Shown: positions 34,886 through 47,960 of the stretch, piece by piece | Numbering within the stretch: the stretch's first letter is position 1 | How the letters are laid out: each line of letters begins with the position of its first letter | From: Pictodentalium vernedei | Taxonomy: Eukaryota; Mollusca; Scaphopoda; Dentaliida; Dentaliidae | Direction of reading: 5' to 3' | Length of the DNA stretch: 64,000 bases | Assembly: GCA_031216915.1 (NCBI GenBank) | Contig: CM062297.1 | Span: 541,530,971 to 541,594,970, forward strand | Program-made: the position numbers and the translations under genes | The notes under the pieces: generated by a model | What the model saw: the letters and a program-made list of their open reading frames with translations, nothing else | What the model was told of the DNA's origin: nothing | The model's database searches: none

Positions 34886-35285
34886 CTGACAAATGAAAGT
34901 GTCAATGACACTGTAGCTCAACTTGTTAAGACATGTAGATGTATAGTATGTGAAACAGCAATGACAAACATCTAGGTAATGACCTGATAACAAAGGTACA
35001 TATAAAGTATTGTAACGGTCTGTACATAAATACTGACCGAAGCCTGTAACAAATGTATAGGTAAAGTATTGTAAAGGTGGGTGACAGTCAGATGCTAAAC
35101 TAGAAAAGAAATCTTTGAGTTCCAGAGTGGGTCTGACTGAACCCCAAAATATTTGTTCTCATAGCACAGTGATAACAAAGGCACCCCAAAACACACTCGT
35201 TCCTGTCCCAAGGTGAAAACAAAGGGACCCAAGAAGTTTCGTGAAGATCAGTTCATAAATACGAGCTGTATAGAAGTTGTGACAA

Positions 35286-37188
35286 ACAAGAGGCCCCACG
35301 GGGCCTGAAGCACTTATCTTGTACAGAACACAATTTAAACAGAGTCCAAGAATGAGTCTACATTAAGCAAGCCATCTCCATAGCCTACACTGTCAATCCT
35401 TGAGTCCCTCAGGAGTGACAAAAATAATCTGGGCATCATGCCTTTCCTTCAGTTGATCATAAGTAAAATGTAGAGCTCCCCTATGATACAACCTATGTGG
35501 ATCAATCTTAGTACCTCTAGAGGGTACTGAATACAAAATTTTTAATTCTTCAGCAAAATGGCCAATTCCGGCTCCCATAGAGAGTCCAAATATTAACCCA
35601 GGCTCTTGCTTTGAACACAGTTAAATCTGACTTCCCTAGAGATGTTGTGTACCAAATATGAAAGCATTCAGACTGTTGGATCTGAAGAAAAGAAACTGTA
35701 AAGAAATTTCTTCGAATTGCACTAAGTTCAAATTTGGGCTACCATAGCGAGCCCAAATATTAACCTATGGATCCGATTTGAACAAACTTGAATCTGAACC
35801 CCCTAGAGATGTTGTATACCAAATGTGAAAGCATTCTGACAAGTGAATCTGAAGAAGAAGATTTTTGAAGAAATTCCCTCATATTGTACTAAGTTAAATT
35901 TCATGTTCCCATATGGAGCCCAAATATTAACCTAGGCACTCGAATTGAACAACCTGGAATCTGACCCCCCTAGAGATGTTGTATACCAAATATAAAAGCA
36001 TTCCGACTGGTGGATCCGAAGAAGAAGATTTTTAAAGAAATTTCCTCATATTGCACTAAGTAAAAATTTGGGCTACCATAGTGAACCCAAATATATACCT
36101 AGGGATCTGATTTGAACAAACTTGAATCTGACCCCCATAGAGATGTTGCATACGAAACATCAAAGCATTCTGACTGATGGATCTGAAGAAGAACATTTTT
36201 TTAAATTACCCTCCATATTGAACAAAGATAAAATTTGGGCTTCCGTAGGAAGCCCAAATATTAACCTAGGGACTTGGTTTGAACAATCTAGAATCTGACC
36301 CTCATAACAATGATGTATACCAAATATTAAAAAATTCTGACTGGTGGTTCTGAAGAAGAAGATTTTTAAAGAATATTCCCCATATTACCCTATGTTAAAA
36401 CTTCGGGCTCCTGTAGAGAGCCCAAATATGAACCAATGAGCTTTATTTCAACAAACTTTTATCTGATCCCCCTATGAATGCTGTATACCAAATATCAAAA
36501 CATTCTGATGATTCGTTCTGGAGAAAAGATTTTAAAAAATTTTTGCAAATATGCTGACTCAGCATTTTTTCGATGCCCATTACAGAACACCCTAACATAA
36601 CCGATGGCAATTTTTTTTACCATTCAATTCTACTGGTCATAAGGATACTTCATACCAAATAAAAGCTCTCTGTTCTGTGGGGTTTGGGAAATATCGGCGT
36701 TTGAAAATATTTCTATTTTTAGCTCCCAGGGATTTTTTTTTTTGCATGGGTCAAGTACTTATGACCCAATACTACCACAAACCAAATTTGGTTCATACCG
36801 GACCATCGGTTCAGAAAATAGAAATTTTGGGCGGGGCCAAAAATCTTACCCCTCCTATTACAAAGCCAAATATTACTTCACGATCTTCGTTTGAACAAAC
36901 TTGATTCTACATCTCATATGGAAGCTCCATAGCAAATATCAAGTCATTGTACACACTGGTTCTTGAGAAGAAGATTTTTAAAATATTTTGGAGCATTTTC
37001 CCTCACTCCCTCCCTATGGGGCTGGGCATGCTGAGTTGAACAAAAATGAAATACCCCTTTGGGACCATCACTCACACAAACTTTCACTTGAATTGGCCCA
37101 GTGGCTTTGGAGGAGAAGACCAAAACATGGTGTTGACGGACGGAGAGCGATGAGATTAGCTCAGCTTGACTTTGTCAAGATGAGCTAA
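35286..37188 (+). mobile_element. Helentron-like element B1, nested in A1
   Basis: The 5' end AGAGGCCCCACGGGGCCTGA holds a 14-bp palindrome. About eight units of 170-190 bp share AAATTTGGGCTACCATAG, GAGCCCAAATATTAACC, GATTTGAACAAACTTGAATC, GAGATGTTGTATACCAAATA and GAAGAAGAAGATTTTTAAA. The 3' hairpin at about 37156-37186 (AGCTCAGCTTGAC with GTCAAGATGAGCT) is followed by CTAA. In sister element A2 the flanks GTTGTGACAAA and AAAACTGATTGGACC are contiguous (43311-43330), proving insertion here. Confidence 0.8.
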
Positions 37189-37533
37189 AAACTGATTGGA
37201 CCTAATTTCGGTACAAAATGGCCACTGGCAGCCATCTTGAATTTTGGACTGCACCCAGAAACACTCGTTCTCATCCCAAGGTGATAACAAAAGTACCCAA
37301 GAAGTTTTGTGAAGATCGGTTCATAAATACAGCCTCTGGCCCGAGCCGAATTGACATGTGCACTTACAGTGTACAAGCAGCACTTAATAAATCAAAGTTC
37401 ATCTAATTTGCATAATTTCTGCACGAGAAAAAAACCCGTACTATATGTGATGTATTCCATGTTACTAAACATTCATACAAAAATTTATTCAAATCAGAAC
37501 TTTCATACAGAAGTTCTGTACAAAAGACTGATT

Positions 37534-38668
37534 CAGGGACCAGCCTGGGGGGAATTTTAGGGAGCCTTCAAGTCTCCCTCCAGAAAAAATAGGGAGACTG
37601 CAGAGTCATGTAGGGAGACTTCATAGGCAAGTGGGGAAAATTAAGAATATTCATGTACCACCCCCGCCGCCCCTTCATATTTTCAATTTATGGTCCTCCA
37701 TTAACGTACAAATAATCCAGGTCCAGTTGTCTATGATGCATCTGTACCAGGTTAAAAAATCACAATGTAATTACTGACTGAAAATCCCCCACTGCTACCT
37801 TCTCCTTCATGACCCCTCACCTCTTCTTCGTGCCAATCCCCCATCACCCTCCTGTGGTTGCCTTTCAACAAAGTCTACTAAGCTAATAATTTCCTAAGTC
37901 TGAAAGTGTGAACAGGACCAGATGTAAGAAGGTTGCTTGGGAGGTACTTTGTTAGTTAATAAACAAAATACATTCTGGGGTCGAGTATTTTGTAAAAGAA
38001 ATGTCATTCCGCATCATTTTTATGGCATTCCAGTGTCATTCCGCGTCATTTCATGTCATTCCGATGTTTAGGAGGACCCTTTTTCAAGATCGTCCACATG
38101 CACACTTGTGTCCTGTACAAAGCTTTTCTTGACATCACTAAAGCTTTTTTTCATGTGTTTCAATTCCATTCGTGTTTTTCTGGGAATAGACAGCCCAAAA
38201 GTTTACAGTCGTCAGCAAATCGAAATGAAAATAATGTGTTATAAAATACGTCCGTTGTGTATACATTTTCGGCATCCTAAGCGACGTAACCTACTTTCAA
38301 ACTGGGTTGTTTTGTTGAGTCGCGTAAGTCACCTATTTTCATTTCGACACTTGAAGCTCCGACTGGAACGCAACAAAATAGAAATAAAAAAAATCCGCCA
38401 AAAGCGACAATGGACAATTGCTTGTCGTGTGATTTCAAATAAATGGACGTTTATTTGACGAATTAAAATGCCCATTTATCACACTCGAGCACATTCGATT
38501 TTTGAAAATACTCGTTTTCATGTAAACCTCGCATCACTCAGTTCAGCCTTTTCTCATTTTGGCCAATTTTTAGAGGGCGACTTGTAATCGCCCCGACTAT
38601 TTTTCTAGGCGACTTTGGGCTTAGAAAGGCGACTCAATCGCCCTAGTCGCCCTCATGGCTGGTCCCTG
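37534..38668. mobile_element. hAT-like non-autonomous element, 1135 bp, nested in A1
   Basis: Termini CAGGGACCAGCC / GGCTGGTCCCTG. The flanks are perfect 8-bp direct repeats GACTGATT (37526-37533, 38669-38676). This is a textbook hAT insertion. A 116-codon frame inside (38108-38458) shows no transposase motif. Near the ends it has mirrored AGGGAGACT / GGCGACT text. Confidence 0.9.
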
Positions 38669-39754
38669 GACTGATTGCACTAATTTTGGTACAAAATGGC
38701 TGCTGGTGGCCATCTTGAATTTCGGACCACACCCCAAAACACTCATTCTCATCCCACAGTGATAACAAAGGTACCCAAGAAGTTTCGTAAAGATCGGTTC
38801 ATAAATACGGCCTCTAGCCTGAGCCGTATAGAAGTTGAGTACAAAAAACTGATTAGACCTAATTTTGGTACAAAATGGCCACTGGCAGCCATCTTGAATT
38901 TTAGACTGCACCCAGAAACACTCGTTCTCATCCCAAGGTGATAACAAAGGTGCCCAAGACGTTTCGTGAAGATTGGTTCATAAATACAGACTCTAGCCCG
39001 AGCCGTATTGACATGTGTACTTACTGTGTTTAAGTAGCACTGAAAAAAATCAAAGTTCATCTAATTTGCATAATTTCTGCACGAGAAAAAAACCTGTATT
39101 ATATGTGATGTATCCCATAGTACTAAACATTCAAACAAAAAATTATTCAAATCAGCGCTTTCATATGGAAGTTCCGTGCAAAAAACTGATTGCACTTAAT
39201 TTTGTACAAAATGGCTGCCATTGGCCATCTTGAATTTTGTACTGGACCCCAAAACACTCGTTCTCATCCCACGGTGATACCAAAGGTACCCAAGAAGTTT
39301 CGTAAAGATCGGTTCATAAATACGGCCTCTAGCCCGGGCAGTATTGGCATTTGCACTTATAGTGCTGAAAGTAACACCAAAAAACATCAAAATTATTCTA
39401 ATTTGCATAATTTACGCACAGGAAAAAAACCCGTATTATATGTGATGTATCCCATGGTACTAAACATTCATACAAAAAATTATTCAAATCAGCGCTTTCA
39501 TATGGAAGTTCTGCACAAAAATCTGATTGCACCTAATTTTGTACAAAATTGCTGCCAGCGGCCATCTTGAATTTCGGACCGTACCCAAAAACACTCGTTC
39601 TCGTCTCACGGTCATAACAAAGGTACCCAAGAAGTTTCGTAAAGATCGGTTCATAAATGCGGCCTCTAGCCCAGGCCGTATTGAATTGTTGATGGCCAGA
39701 TGGACGACTGGCCATGGCATAAGCTCAAATTTGGCTTCACCAAAGTTAAGCTAA

Positions 39755-41472
39755 AATGCTATAATAGATTACATGCCTGTATTGAATGTACCTAGGCTAA
39801 ATAGGTCTATAACATGGGGAATTTGTCTGGGGAATTTTTTGACATATAAAATTTTGTATTCAATTAACAGGGTCAGTTAACAGGATTTGCTCTGTAACCT
39901 ATACACAATTAAAATTTCACATTTGTACTGAAGATATAGTAAATGGTTTTGTGCTTGGGATCTATATTCCATTAACAGAGTTATTCGATTAAGAGATAAC
40001 CAATTAAGTGGTCTTCACTGTACCAAGCTTTATATATTCAACATAGCACTATCATCTGATTAAACTTATTGCAGGCTTGTGAATTTGTAGAGTAAAATCA
40101 CTTCATGGTCAACATTATGATCATGCCAAGAGATCTATTCAGAAAAAACACATAAATGCATATCAAAAGAACTGAAATTACTGAAGGCTAATTCAGTCGA
40201 GCTGCCAGTGGGGGGGGGGGGGGGGGAGGGGGGGAGAGTAGGGGGTACACTGCAAAAAGGTGTATAAAGCATTTTATATAGCTATTCTAAGGTAACTTTT
40301 GCACTGATTTGTGCTGATTCTCAATCTGTTTAATACCACTCTGTAATTCTTGGGCAAATTGAGAAATTTAACCCTTTTCAAACCTACTCAATAATTTTTT
40401 TTTTTAAAAATTGAGAAGTTATATAAATGGGAAATATCAACTTTTGTAGCAAAATTTGGTTTTTCATTTAGGTTATAAAGGCTGACAAGACACAAATAAT
40501 CATTTATCACCAGCTTTTGATTGTTTTGATACTTTAGTAGGGTCAAAAGTGGATATTTGGGGAATTTGGTCCAAACATTACTAAATTTTGGGACTTAATG
40601 TATTTGTCAAGATTTAAACAAAGCATTAGGGAGTGTGAAGTATTTTATGATTTTGTCCTGGGTACCTTTAACCATTTATTCTGAATTCAATCTATGTTGC
40701 TCTCTAGACATTGTACAATTCAGATATTTAACCCCTTTCTATGTATTCACATCGAAAACCACCATAAAATATAGAAATTAAAGTGAAAACGATATGCTGA
40801 ATTTTGTTGGTAAAATGTTGCTATCTGTTTGGTTTATATAATCATAGTATTACATAAACACATTTTGCTGTGTTTTGTCGAAGGTAAGCAAACAGTGGAG
40901 AGACCAATTTTTTTATGCTCTCGAAAATAAGTTGAAATTGAGTCTGTCATGTCATTGCGTTTCAACTTACACTTCAAAAATGCACATTGACAAATTCTCA
41001 GAAAGCAAACAGACGAACCACCAGCGAAGTGTTTCAGGTGATGCGCTGCTGCAATATTTTCATTTAGGGAATATTGCATCATTTGTGGTGAGACTTGTCA
41101 TATGAGTGTGACCCATAACATCCCAACAGATAGAAACAATACTTCCTGGTCAGGAATTTGTTTCACCCCTGCCAAAAGTTGTGCCAAGATGTCAGATCTG
41201 TCTGCAATGAATAACAGGACTCCTGGTCACAGGTAGTTCGGTTGAGATTATCAGGACTGACATCTAACCTTCATGTGCCAGATGTTCATTATCACCGCTG
41301 CAGCTACAAACTGTTTCTATACTCGAAATCAAAAGTCTTCTCCAAGAAAAGTATATAATAGTTGTGTCAGAGAACACACTCATGTCAGTTACTGATAGTT
41401 TTTTGACAATAACTCACAGGTCTTTTATTGATAAGTTATATAATGAATTGGGTGAACACATGCGAGAATGCA
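39755..41472. other. Unassigned sequence with a G-rich run
   Basis: No supported gene. A nearly pure G tract lies at 40211-40237. Overlapping open frames on both strands at 40834-41105 carry no motif. It may be intron of a minus-strand gene. Confidence 0.4.
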
Positions 41473-42459
41473 CAGGGATCAGCCTAGGAGTGAATTTGAG
41501 GGAGAAGTGATTCTCCCTCTCATAAATATAGGAAAAAGTGAGAGCTCTTCAGGGAGAACTGAAATTTCTAAAAACAAATGCTGAAAAGAAAATTTTATTC
41601 ATTATTTCAAAATTCATCAATAGACCTGTCAAATACTCAAAATCAAGTTAGCGGGATCCAGTGATGCCGCAATTTGTAAACAATTTTTATGATTTTCTGC
41701 TCTCTGTACAAACATTTGTCCTGAGATTCCATCCCGGCTCTTCACCCCCACACCCAATTTCAGACCATGGCTCCACCACTGGTGGGATCTACCTTGTTCT
41801 GCCAGAGAGCTCTGGGGCTTTGTCAGGATGGAAAAATTGACTTGAAAACCTACAATTTGGCAAAAATCAACATTTCCTTATTTTCTGAGGAGTCATTAAG
41901 CTCTTACCATGGTTTTGAAGGATAATATGCAATTGTTGTGCTTATTTTGGTAAATAAACATCACTTTAAGATGCACCAAAAACTGCCCCAGGCTTTATGG
42001 TTCCTGCTTCAAATGCCAGTGAAATAAAAGAAACACAACACATATCATGATTTTGATAACTTTTATTGAAGTAAGTCGTGATATGTGAATCACTCTTGTT
42101 GGTTGTTACTCACTCTAATGTTTTCACCATACCTCTCCAAATTCTGACTGTAGAGGTCCATTTTTTACAAAATTAGTTTTTTCATTTTTGTTTCTTTTTT
42201 GTTTATAATCTGTTCTCTTAAAAAGAAAGTTAGAGAATCAGATAGTTTTTATGCCCTTTGTTTTCACATCCATACAATAAATATAAGGGTTGCATTGAAA
42301 TGACTGCATTGAAATGACTCAAGATTAACCACTTTTCTTATGGCAGCATCTCAAAATCACAAGGTGGCTTTGATTTCACCACTCAAATATAGAAATTAGG
42401 TGAGGTGAGTGGTGCCAAAGCAAAGATATAACCCACTTCAACCTCTAGGCTAGTCCCTG
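41473..42459. mobile_element. hAT-like non-autonomous element, 987 bp
   Basis: Left terminus CAGGGATCAGCCTAGGAG; right terminus reverse-complemented CAGGGACTAGCCTAGAGG (15 of 18). Flanks AGAATGCA (41465-41472) and AAACTGCA (42460-42467) agree at 6 of 8, a degraded target duplication. Related to the element at 37534-38668 by its termini and the GGAGACT / GGAGAACT text inside. Confidence 0.75.
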
Positions 42460-42467
42460 AAACTGCA

Positions 42468-42931
42468 ATCACCTGGAATTGCTGGCTTTGTGGTCTTAAA
42501 GCAAACGTCTGTGATGAACATTTTGATCACCCATGATGATGTCATACCATTCAAAAAGATAACCACTGAGATCCATAAAGAAACTGATTACATTACGTGT
42601 ACAGTCCCTGTAAAAGTAGTCTTCCAAATTACCCCAGTTGTTACATATGATTACATAATGCAGTCACTGTTAATCCGGTTCAATTAAGATCTCTGTGTCT
42701 ATTTATAGAGGAACTTTTTATGAGTGGGCGGAACTAATTAATGGGCTTTTTTCAGCACTGGTCTCATAAAGCATAACACTTTTGAGATGTTGTTTATAAC
42801 CTTTCTGACAACTTTTATTTATCAAATGTTATTAAATATCTTTTTGAAATTTATTTTGTATTTTGTTATAATTTATTGGGAATGCACATATATCAATATA
42901 TTCAATTAATTGTAATTTGTAACAAAAACAA
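42468..42931. other. Unassigned sequence
   Basis: Short spacer between a hAT-like element and a Helentron-like element. An open frame at 42490-42687 has no recognised motif. Confidence 0.4.
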
Positions 42932-43785
42932 ATGAAAGTGTCAATGACACTGTAGCTCAACTTGTCAAGACATGTACATGTATAGTATGTGACACAGCAA
43001 TGACAAACATCTAGGTAATGACCTGATAACAAAGGTATATATAAAGTATTGTAACGGTCTGTACATAAATACTGACCGTAGCCTGTAACAAATGTACAGG
43101 TAAAGTATTGTAGAGGTGGGTGACAGTCAGATGCTAAACTAGAAAAGAAATCTTTGAGTCCCAGAGTGGATCTGAACCTCAAAATATTTGTTCTCATAGC
43201 ACAGTGATAACAAAGGCACCCCAAAACACACTCATTCCTGTCCTAAGGTGAAAACAAAGGTACCCAAGAAGTTTCGTGTAGATCAGTTCATAAAGACGAG
43301 CTGTATAGAAGTTGTGACAAAAAACTGATTGGACCTAATTTCGGTACAAAATGGCCACTGGCAGCTATCTTGAATTTTGGACCGCACTCAGAAACACTCG
43401 TTCTCATCCCAAGGTGATAAAAAAGGTACCCAAGAAGTTTCGTGAAGATCGGTTGATAAGTACAGCCTCTAGCCCGAGCCGTATTGACATGTGCACTTAC
43501 AGTGTATAAGTAGCACTAAATAAATCAAAATTCATCTAATTTGCATAATTTCTGCACAAGAAAAAAACCTGTACTGTATGTGATGTATTCCATTTTTGAT
43601 ACAGAAGTTCTGTACAAAAGACTGATTGCACTAATTTTGGTACAAAATGGCTGCTGGTGGCCATCTTGAATTTCAGACCACACCCCAAAACACCCATTCT
43701 CATCCCACGGTGATAACAAAGGTATCCAAGAAGTTTCGTAAAGATTGGTTCATAAATAAGGCCTCTAGCCTGAGCCGTATAGAAG

Positions 43786-46700
43786 CAAGTGTCAGGATTT
43801 CACGGTAACGATCGTTACCGGTAGCATGTCGGCACCGTGGTCACAAATGAAAGAACCGAAATATCGTTACCCACTCAATCTGTCACTAAAGACATTGAAA
43901 CATTGGTTGTTGAAAGAAATGCTCATAAGAGCTGCTCGTTGGTGAACAATCATCACTGTGATAGAAACGAAATGCTGTTTACATCGAAAACAGAAACAGT
44001 TGAAGTGGGAAAAACACGTGTGGACTGTTTGCACACGTTAGACATTTCAACCAATAACATTCTCGGAATGAGTAAAGTGCGGGACCCTTTTGCTGAAGTG
44101 AATGTGATTGGCTCATTCTGTAAACATCTTGATGTTTTTTTCGTCAGTAACATTATCACAAGTAATTTCATTGTGTGTCTGAGAATTGTTTTAAGTATGA
44201 TAAAATAACAAGCGCCTGTGTTCAATATATGTTGAAAACTGAAAAGCAGTTTTTTTTAACAAAGGTATCATGCACAGGTTTACTGGCGTTATCATATCTA
44301 AAATGAAAGTGTCAATGACACTGTAGCTTAACTTGTGTGTTGTGTTTGATGAAAAGTATAATGTTCAATGTTTATGAAAGGATTATGAAATAAGACAAGA
44401 ATTGTGATAATTGGGAATATGTTCATTTCTGTTCCCTGTATGCTATGTTTATGATAAAAATAATATGAGGTGTACACTGTACTAAAGATCTGAGGGGTGG
44501 GTTAATATGACCTCACAGTTAATATATGTGGCCCTCACAGTTAACATATATCAACAAAATTACAATGAAATTATTCCAAAATGAGTCATCTTATCAAGTT
44601 ACTTTAAAATCCCTTCATAAATATGGCCTGTAGACTGTGCTAATGGTTTTCGGGCTTCGGGCTTCGGGCCCCTGTAGCCGTCAGTTTCCCAATTGCGTCC
44701 AAAGGGGACGTTCTCATCTAGACATGATATGAAGTCAACCTACCAAGTTACAATGAAATCCCTCCATAAATACGACCTGTAGACTGTGCTAAAGGTTTTC
44801 GGGCTTCAGGCACCTGTAGACATCACAGTTGACCAACCACGACCAAAAGGGGATGTCATCATCTTGGCATTATATGGAGTCAACCTAACAAGTTACAATG
44901 AAATCCTTCCATAAATACGACCTACAGACATGCTAAAGGTTTTTGGGCTTGGGCAGCCATCAAGGCTGAATGATCGTGACCAAAAGGGGACGTTCTCATC
45001 TGGACACTATTTGGAGTCATCCTACCAAGCTACAATAAAATCCCTTCATAATTATGACCTGTAGACTGTTCTAAAGGTTTTCGGGCTTTGGGCCCCTGAA
45101 GCCGTCACAGTTGCCCACTCGTGTCCAAAAGGGGACGTTCTCATCTAGACATTATATGAAGTCAACTTACCAAGTTACAATGAAATCCCTTCATAAATAT
45201 GACATTAGACTGTGCTAAAGGTTTTCGGGCTTCGGGCTCGGGCAGCCATCATGGTTGAATGATCGCAACCAAAGGGGACAATCTCATCTGGGCATCATCT
45301 GGAGTGATCCTGCGAAGTTACAATGAAATCCCTTCATAAATATGACCTGTAGACTGTGTTCAAGGTTTTCAGGCTTCGGGCACCTGTAGCCATCACAGTT
45401 GACCAATCACGACCAAAAGGGCATGTCATCATCTAGGCATTATATGGAGTCAACCTAACAATGTTACAATGATATCCTTCTATAAATATAACCTTTTGCC
45501 TATGCTAAAGGTTTTTGGGCTCGGGCACCCATCAAGGCTGAATGATCACGGCCAAAATGGGACGTTCTCATCTTGACCTTATTTGGAGTCAACCTACCAA
45601 GTTACAATGAAATCCCTTCATAAATATGACCTGTAGACAGTGCTCAAGGTTTTTGGGCTTCGGGCACCTTTAGCCGTCAAAGTTGCCCAAACATGTCCAA
45701 AAGGGGACGTTCTCATCTAGGCATCATATGAAGTCAACCTACCAAGTTACAATGAAATCCCTTCACAAATATGACTTGTAGACTGTGCTTAAGGTTTTCG
45801 GGCTTTGGGTTCGGGCAGCCATCATGGTTGAATAATCGCAACCAAAGGGGACAATCTCATCTGGGCATCATCTGGAATGATCCTATGAAGTTACAATGAA
45901 ATCCCTTCATAAATATGGCCTGTAGACTGTGTTCAAGGTTTTTGGGCTTCGGGCACTTGTAGCCAACGCAGCAGACCAATTACGACCAAAAGGGGATGTC
46001 ATCATCTAGGCATTATATGGAGTCAACCTAATAGGTTACAATGAAATCCTTCCATAAATATGACCTTTTACCTATGCTAAAGGTTTTTGGGCTCGGGCAC
46101 CCATCAAGGCTGAATGATTGCGATCAAAAGGGGACGTTCTCATCTAGACATTATTTGGAGTCATCCTACCAAGTTACAATGAAATCCCCTCATAAATATG
46201 ACCTGTAGACTGTGCTAAAGGTTTTCAGGCTTCGGGCACCTTTAACCATCACAGTTGCCCAATCATGTCCAAAAGGGGACGTTCTCATCTAGACATTATA
46301 TGAAGTTAACCTACCAAGTTACAATGAAATCCCTTCATAAATATGACCTGTAGACTGTGCTAAAGGTTTTCGGGCTTTGGGCAGCCATCATGGGTAAATG
46401 ATCGCACGTTCTCATCTAGACATTATATGAAGTTAACCTACCAAGTTACAATGAAATCCCTTCATAAATATGACCTGTAGACTGTGCTAAAGGTTTTCGG
46501 GCTTCGGGCTCGGGCAGCCATCATAGGTGAATGATCGCAACCATAGGGGACAATCTCATCTGAGCATCATCTGGAGTGATCCTAAGAAGTTACAATGAAA
46601 TCCCTTCATAAATATGACCTGTAGACTGTGCTCAAGGTTTTCGGGCTTCGGGCACTTGTAGCATCACAACTGACCAATCACGACCGAAAGGGGATGTCAT

Positions 46701-47960
46701 CATCTAGGCATTATATGGAGTCAACCTAACAGGTTACAATGAAATCCTTCCATAAATATGACCTTTTGCCTATGCTAAAGGTTTTTGGGCTCGGGCACCC
46801 ATAAAGGCTGCATGATCGCGATCAAAATGGGACGTTCTCATCTAGACATTATTTGGAGTCATCCTGCCAAGTTACAATGAAATCGTTTCATAAATATGAC
46901 CTCTAGACTGTGCTAAAGGTTTTCGGGCTTCGGGCTCCTGTAGACGTCACAGTTGCCCAATCACGTCCAAAGGGGGACTTTCTCATCTAGACATTGTATG
47001 AAGTCAACCCACCAAGTTACAATGAAATTCCTCAATAAATATGACCTGTAGACTGTGCTAAAGGTTTTTGGGTTTTGGGCTCGGGCAGTCATCACGGTTG
47101 GCAGATCATGCCCAAATGGGGAAATTCGCATCTAGACATCATAAGGAGTCATCCTACCAAGTTACAATGAAATCCTTCCACATTAAACATGACCTGCAGA
47201 CTGTGCTAAAAGTTTTTGGGTTTCGGGCTTGGGCAGCCATCACGGTTGATAGATCATGCCCAAAAGGGGACGTTCTCATCTAGGCACTATACAGAGGCAT
47301 CCTACCAAGTTACAATGAAATCCCTTCATAAATACGACCTGTAGACTGTGCTAATGGTTTTCGGGTTTTGGGCTCGGGCAGCCATACCGGTTGCCCGATC
47401 GCGACCAAAAGGGGACGTTCTCATCTAGACATGACCCCAAACCTGCATATGAAATTTCGTGACGATCAGACAAGAACTGCGGGGTGTAGCCCGTGCTAAA
47501 GGAAAATGTGAACAGACGTCACAGACTAACAGACTTCCGCACGCGTGATGGCAATAGCTTATCTTGACTATGTCAAGTTAAGCTAACAATAAATATATAT
47601 TAAAAAATCAACATCCCAATAACCTCTGTTTGGTATCTATCGTGCCGGGGGGTAATTCCCTTCACTCCAGACTGTTAATATAGGAGGCCGAAACGTCTCA
47701 GGGCCGAAACGTCCCAATATCATTTCACATATAACTTAAAGTATATCAATGTATGCAGGCAGTTTTATCTGGGATGGAAACGTGTCTGAAATCTAAAAAG
47801 ATACGAATGATATAAAATTCCCTCGATTCGGAAAAACTTCAAAAAGGTTCCCATAACTGCTCACAGACGGAACCTAAATTTCGTTACCGGCGGGTTCCGT
47901 GTCTCTTAAACCACGGAAACGATTTTTCGGTTCCGTTGACGTCTGAAATCCTGATACTTG
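43786..47960. mobile_element. TIR transposon of unassigned superfamily, nested in A2
   Basis: Terminal repeats: CAAGTGTCAGGATTTCA (43786-43802) and, reverse-complemented, CAAGTATCAGGATTTCA (47944-47960), 16 of 17. The duplicated flank is TAGAAG (43780-43785, 47961-47966). Inner text mirrors GGTAACG / CGTTACC. Removing the nested element at 44303-47587 leaves about 0.9 kb. A 123-codon open frame (43837-44208) just inside the left end has no recognised domain. A 6-bp duplication with this terminus does not identify a superfamily by eye. Confidence 0.75.
44303..47587 (+). mobile_element. Helentron-like element C with ~142-bp units in higher-order pattern
   Basis: The 5' end AGTGTCAATGACACTGTAGC then TTAACTTG is the inverse of the 3' arm CAAGTTAAGCT. 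The 3' hairpin at 47556-47586 is followed by AAC. About 20 units of ~142 bp share ACGTTCTCATCTAGACATTA, CTACCAAGTTACAATGAAAT, CCCTTCATAAATATGACCTG and AGACTGTGCTAAAGGTTTTC. A variant unit with GGATGTCATCATCTAGGCAT recurs at about 44851, 45422, 45988 and 46691, i.e. every four or five units. Confidence 0.8.

Larger units (their letters stand above)
34893..39754 (+). mobile_element. Helentron-like element A1 (host of two nested insertions)
   Basis: The 5' end AGTGTCAATGACACTGTAGC then TCAACTTG is shared with 42932 and 44303. The 3' end is a hairpin (39721-39752: AGCTCAAATTTGGC paired with CCAAAGTTAAGCT) followed by CTAA. Internal ~340-bp units carry CTGATTGGACCTAATTT, GGTACAAAATGGC, CATCTTGAATTT, CCCAAGAAGTTTCGTGAAGA and TCATCTAATTTGCATAATTT. 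It is interrupted by 35286-37188 and 37534-38668, whose removal rejoins unit text exactly. Confidence 0.75.

Noticed and set aside
44480-47590. CRISPR-like regular repeats
   Set aside because: Units are contiguous and homologous along their whole length with no unique spacers, in a clearly eukaryotic context. The same holds for all other arrays here.
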